Source: Pseudomonadota bacterium (GTDB lineage Bacteria; Pseudomonadota; Alphaproteobacteria; Rhizobiales; Hyphomicrobiaceae). From it: a stretch of 18,340 nt of DNA. The first letter of the stretch is position 1; each line of letters opens with the position of its first letter. Shown here piece after piece: positions 15,773 to 18,340 of the stretch. The notes beneath the pieces were generated by a model. The model did no database searches. It was not told where the DNA came from and worked only from the letters and a program-made list of their open reading frames with translations. The DNA lies in contig JAEYYJ010000108.1 of the NCBI GenBank assembly GCA_023430845.1, forward strand, positions 1-18,340, read 5' to 3'. Position numbers and translations under genes: made by a program.

Positions 15773-15793
15773 AGATCTGCCCGCAGATTTGCC
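15773..15793 (+). repeat. 9-bp direct repeat inside the putative origin
   Basis: AGATCTGCC (15773-15781) and AGATTTGCC (15785-15793) differ at one base and are phased 12 bp apart. Short phased repeats are seen in many origins, but two copies may be chance. Confidence 0.3.
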
Positions 15794-15919
15794 GACGCAC
15801 GGAAGAAGCTGTTGAGACCCTTGTGGCAGCGGACCAATTCCCGCAACCCACAGCGGTAATAAGAGAAGAAGTAACCTGAAGACTCTCAATTGAAAGATTA
15901 AGAGGCAGAGACCCGATCC

Positions 15920-16978
15920 GTGGACAACTCCGCATTCCAGACCCGTCGGCGCTTCCTGCAACCGTTCGCTGGCGAAGCGCTCGATCCACCACCCATCTGG
16001 CTCATGCGGCAAGCAGGCCGCTATCTGCCCGAGTACCGTGAGACGCGAGCCAAAGCGGGTGGTTTTCTGGATCTTTGCTATTCGCCGGCACTGGCTGCCG
16101 AAGTCACGCTGCAACCGATCCGTCGCTATGGCTTCGATGCAGCGATCCTTTTCGCAGACATCCTGCTCGTGCCCGATGCCATGGGCCAACCCGTGCGCTT
16201 CGCCGAAGGCGAAGGTCCGTTGCTCGACCCGATCCGCACAGCGAAGGATCTCACCCGCTTGTCACCGACGGCGACTCGACCCAAGTTCGAGCGCGTTTTC
16301 GAGACGGTCCAGCGCCTGCGCCAGGACCTGCCGGACGAGACGGCACTGATCGGCTTTTGCGGGGCACCATGGACGGTCGCGACCTACATGATCGAAGGGC
16401 GGGGATCAAAGGATCAGGCCGCTGCGCGCCTCTTCGCCTATCGCGATCCTGCGGGTTTTCAGAAGCTCATGGACCTGCTCGTCGAGACCTCGATCGAGTA
16501 TCTTTCGGGACAGGTTCGCGCCGGCGCGGATGCGCTGCAGATCTTCGATACCTGGGCTGGCAGCCTGCCTGATGACCAGTTCGAGCAATGGGTTATCGAT
16601 CCGACGCGGCGTATCGTCGAAGTCATGCATGAGCGACATCCCAATGTGCCCGTCATCGGCTTTCCACGCGGCGCGCAAGGTTCCGCCCTCTGGTATGTCG
16701 GCGAGACGGGCGTCGATGGCATTGGTTGTGATACGTCCACGCCACCCTACATGATGGCTGAGGCTTTCGAGGGCGAGAAGGTGGTCGTGCAGGGCAATCT
16801 CGATCCGCTGCTACTGGTCGCCGGCGGCGAGGCGCTCAAATCCCGCGTCGCGGAGATCCTCGAGCTCATGGCCGGAAAGCCCTTCATCTTCAATCTCGGC
16901 CACGGCATCGTACCCGAAACGCCTCCAGAGCATGTGGCCGACCTCGTACGCTATGTGCGCGGCGGAGCCCAGCGGTGA
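15920..16978 (+). CDS. hemE: uroporphyrinogen decarboxylase
   Basis: 352 residues; decarboxylates the four acetates of uroporphyrinogen III to give coproporphyrinogen III in haem synthesis. The signature PPPIWLMRQAGRYLPEYR (23-40) is intact with R30 and R34. The catalytic aspartate is D80 (FADILLVPDAMG). Also seen are GFCGAPWTVATYMIEG (145-160), the substrate-binding tyrosine region, FDTWAG (209-214) and FNLGHGIVPETPPEHV with H328/H329-type histidine (324-339). The start is a GTG at 15920. An AAGAGG about 15 bases upstream is a poor ribosome-binding site, so initiation may be weak. The stop overlaps the hemJ start by four bases. It borders the putative origin. Confidence 0.95.
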   Translation: MDNSAFQTRRRFLQPFAGEALDPPPIWLMRQAGRYLPEYRETRAKAGGFLDLCYSPALAAEVTLQPIRRYGFDAAILFADILLVPDAMGQPVRFAEGEGPLLDPIRTAKDLTRLSPTATRPKFERVFETVQRLRQDLPDETALIGFCGAPWTVATYMIEGRGSKDQAAARLFAYRDPAGFQKLMDLLVETSIEYLSGQVRAGADALQIFDTWAGSLPDDQFEQWVIDPTRRIVEVMHERHPNVPVIGFPRGAQGSALWYVGETGVDGIGCDTSTPPYMMAEAFEGEKVVVQGNLDPLLLVAGGEALKSRVAEILELMAGKPFIFNLGHGIVPETPPEHVADLVRYVRGGAQR

Positions 16979-17490
16979 GCTGGGAAAATCCCGCTGTCAG
17001 GGCCGCCCTGGCCCTCGTCGCCACGGGCCTCATCCTGGTCCTGGCGATCGCCATTGTGGGCGATGGGTCCTACATGTGGATCAAGGCGGCGCACGTCATC
17101 GCCATCATCTCGTGGATGGCGGGCATGCTCTACCTTCCGCGCCTGTTCGTGTACCACTGCGAGGCCAAGCCCGGCTCGGAACTCTCCGAGACGCTCAAGA
17201 TCATGGAGCGGCGCCTTCTCAGGGTCATCATCAACCCTGCCATGGGATTTTCCTGGGCTCTGGGGCTATGGCTCGCCTGGCGCGGGGGGTATCTCATGGC
17301 GGGCTGGTTTCACGCCAAGCTCGCCCTCGTCATTTTGCTGTCAGGCTTCCATGGCCATCTGTCGGCGGCGGTCCGGCGGTTCGCGGAGGATGCGAATACG
17401 GTCCCGGTTCGCCGATGGCGCCTCCTCAATGAGGTACCCGCCGTGCTGATGATCGGGATTGTGATCCTCGTGATCGTGAAACCGTTCTAG
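16975..17490 (+). CDS. hemJ: protoporphyrinogen oxidase HemJ
   Basis: 171 residues, an integral-membrane protein that oxidises protoporphyrinogen IX to protoporphyrin IX in bacteria lacking HemG/HemY. Hydrophobic spans lie at about 9-28, 36-60, 86-103, 108-128 and 154-170. The conserved segment YMWIKAAHVIAIISWMAGMLYLPRLFVYH carries H40 and H61, and MERRLLRVIINPAM (77-90) is the other family block, followed by WFHAKLALV. It starts at GTG in a GTGA overlap with the hemE stop, so the two haem genes are translationally coupled. The first span is an N-terminal extra compared with shorter HemJ proteins. Confidence 0.92.
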   Translation: MSWENPAVRAALALVATGLILVLAIAIVGDGSYMWIKAAHVIAIISWMAGMLYLPRLFVYHCEAKPGSELSETLKIMERRLLRVIINPAMGFSWALGLWLAWRGGYLMAGWFHAKLALVILLSGFHGHLSAAVRRFAEDANTVPVRRWRLLNEVPAVLMIGIVILVIVKPF

Positions 17491-17569
17491 GCCCTGCCGG
17501 CAATTCGTTCGATTTGTGCCAAAGCAGTGGGCAGAAACGAAAATTTGAGGATCGCGACAGGTTGCCCCT

Positions 17570-17599
17570 TTGACTCGGAGGGAACCTCTGAGCTACACT
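17570..17599 (+). promoter_or_regulatory. putative rho promoter with an operator-like palindrome in the spacer
   Basis: TTGACT (17570-17575) and TACACT (17594-17599) are separated by 18 bp and match sigma-70 hexamers at 5/6 and 4/6 positions. The predicted start near 17606 gives a leader of about 185 nt. An interrupted palindrome CTC-G-GAGG-GAA-CCTC-T-GAG (17574-17592) fills the spacer, where a bound protein would block polymerase. Confidence 0.5.
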
Positions 17600-17734
17600 C
17601 GCGTCTATCAGATCGAGTCGCTGCGTCGGCGTGCTATCGCTGAGCCACCAGGCGACGAGCCCTAAAATTCCAGATCGCATCGGACGCCTGACCTCGGCAC
17701 CGCCGACCAAGGGTTCCCTTCCGCACATCGCGAA

Positions 17735-17781
17735 CCGGCACCCCCGTCCCTCGGCGGTCCCTCGCACCCCTCCCTCCCAAC
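17735..17781 (+). promoter_or_regulatory. C-rich, G-poor leader segment of rho, rut-like
   Basis: Just before the rho start, positions 17740-17780 hold about 25 C and only 6 G, with many YC dinucleotides. This is the composition Rho binds on RNA (rut). Autoregulation of rho by termination in its own leader is established in E. coli, and a similar loop here is inferred. Confidence 0.45.
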
Positions 17782-17790
17782 GAGTTTCCA

Positions 17791-18340
17791 ATGCAAGACG
17801 TCATAAAGAAAGAAGTAAAGCTCCAGGACCTCAAGGCGAAGTCCGCGACGGAGCTCCTAAGCTTTGCTGAGGAGGCTGGCGTCGAGAATGCCAGCACCAT
17901 GCGCAAGCAGGAGCTCATGTTTGCGACGCTGAAGCAGCTCGCCTCGCAGGATATCGAGATTGTCGGCACCGGCGTCGTTGAGGTTCTTCAGGACGGCTTC
18001 GGCTTTCTGCGCTCGCCGGATGCCAACTATCTCGCCGGCCCAGACGACATTTATGTTTCGCCCTCACAGATCCGCCGTTTCGCGCTCCGCACCGGCGATA
18101 CGGTCGAGGGTCAGATCCGCGGACCCAACACCAAGGAAGGCGAGCGCTATTTCGCCCTGCTCAAGGTCACCCGGATCAATTTCGAGGATCCCGAGGCGAC
18201 CAAGCACAAGGTCCACTTCGACAACCTGACGCCGCTCTACCCGACGTCATGGCTGAAGATGGAAATCGAAGATCCGACCATCAAGGATTACTCGGCACGC
18301 GTCATCGACATCGTTGCGCCGATCGGCAAAGGCCAGCGCG
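17791..18340 (+). CDS. rho: transcription termination factor Rho (N-terminal part, cut by window edge)
   Basis: 183 residues of the hexameric RNA helicase that ends transcription. Seen are the N-terminal helical Rho-N domain (about 9-50, [38 protein letters not shown]) and the cold-shock-like RNA-binding domain (about 56-130). The latter contains [30 protein letters not shown], the primary RNA site, and [12 protein letters not shown]. The sequence stops at APIGKGQR, at the entry to the ATPase domain. No strong Shine-Dalgarno sequence precedes the ATG. The start agrees with the family length at the N-terminus. It lies 300 bp after hemJ with its own promoter. Confidence 0.96.
   Translation, partial: MQDVIKKEVKLQDLKAKSATELLSFAEEAGVENASTMRKQELMFATLKQLASQDIEIVGTGVVEVLQDGFGFLRSPDANYLAGPDDIYVSPSQIRRFALRTGDTVEGQIRGPNTKEGERYFALLKVTRINFEDPEATKHKVHFDNLTPLYPTSWLKMEIEDPTIKDYSARVIDIVAPIGKGQR

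Larger units (their letters stand above)
15494..15919. other. candidate chromosomal replication origin (oriC) region
   Basis: This 426-bp gap has no convincing gene. It lies between ppsR (RP001/DUF299) and hemE, the position of the origin in Caulobacter crescentus and, by report, in Sinorhizobium. The genes on each side are transcribed outward, as expected when co-directional with forks. DnaA-box-like 9-mers differing from TTWTNCACA at two positions occur at 15513-15521 (TTATCCAGC), 15658-15666 (TTTTCCAGG) and, on the minus strand, 15927-15919 (TTGTCCACG, overlapping the hemE start). A TCCCCA W-box-like hexamer is at 15672-15677. A purine-rich, A+T-richer stretch (about 15855-15905) could be the unwinding element. 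No perfect DnaA box or CtrA pair was found, so the call rests mainly on synteny. Confidence 0.55.

Noticed and set aside
15442..15992. Several open frames on both strands in the ppsR-hemE gap
   Set aside because: They overlap each other and the flanking genes, lack ribosome-binding sites and family similarity, and sit in a region better explained as non-coding.

Overview
The window looks like core chromosome of a G+C-rich alphaproteobacterium, most likely Hyphomicrobiales (Hyphomicrobiaceae-like). This is inferred from protein character: a 61-residue zinc-ligand-free L32, a CenR-type regulator, SecB, HemJ, a UbiH-family hydroxylase, and the gene order ppsR-maf-aroE-coaE-dnaQ facing hemE-hemJ-rho. 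No transposase, integrase, phage gene, CRISPR array, tRNA or rRNA was seen.

Left part (1-4068): a UbiH/COQ6-type FAD hydroxylase runs off the left edge on the minus strand, divergent from tesB. A nitrogen-control pair follows, glnK (PII) and amtB (ammonium channel). It is preceded by a good sigma-54 -24/-12 element and an NtrC-like palindrome, and a strong hairpin follows amtB. Middle (4069-9942): an L,D-transpeptidase of the YkuD type is divergent from an OmpR-family regulator that looks like CenR. Then come rpmF, a four-helix membrane protein, and a PAS-like/degenerate GGDEF/EAL protein. An isocitrate lyase/PEP mutase family enzyme follows on the minus strand, and then a stand-alone cyclic-nucleotide-binding-fold protein. 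Between that protein and lolA, on the minus strand, lies an unannotated segment that folds as a promoter-hairpins-terminator unit with C-rich loops. It is a candidate small RNA.

Right part (10281-18340): lolA and secB diverge around a perfect 15-bp palindrome. secB converges on, and overlaps, dnaQ. dnaQ, coaE, aroE, maf and ppsR form a tight minus-strand operon. hemE, hemJ and rho run the other way. The 426-bp non-coding gap between ppsR and hemE is where the chromosomal replication origin sits in Caulobacter and several relatives, and genes on both sides point away from it. This gap is therefore the best oriC candidate. The last gene, rho, is cut by the right edge just before its P-loop. It has a roughly 185-nt leader ending in a C-rich, G-poor tract that suits autoregulation by Rho.

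The two observations most worth following are the putative minus-strand sRNA at about 9990-10146 and the putative oriC at 15494-15919.
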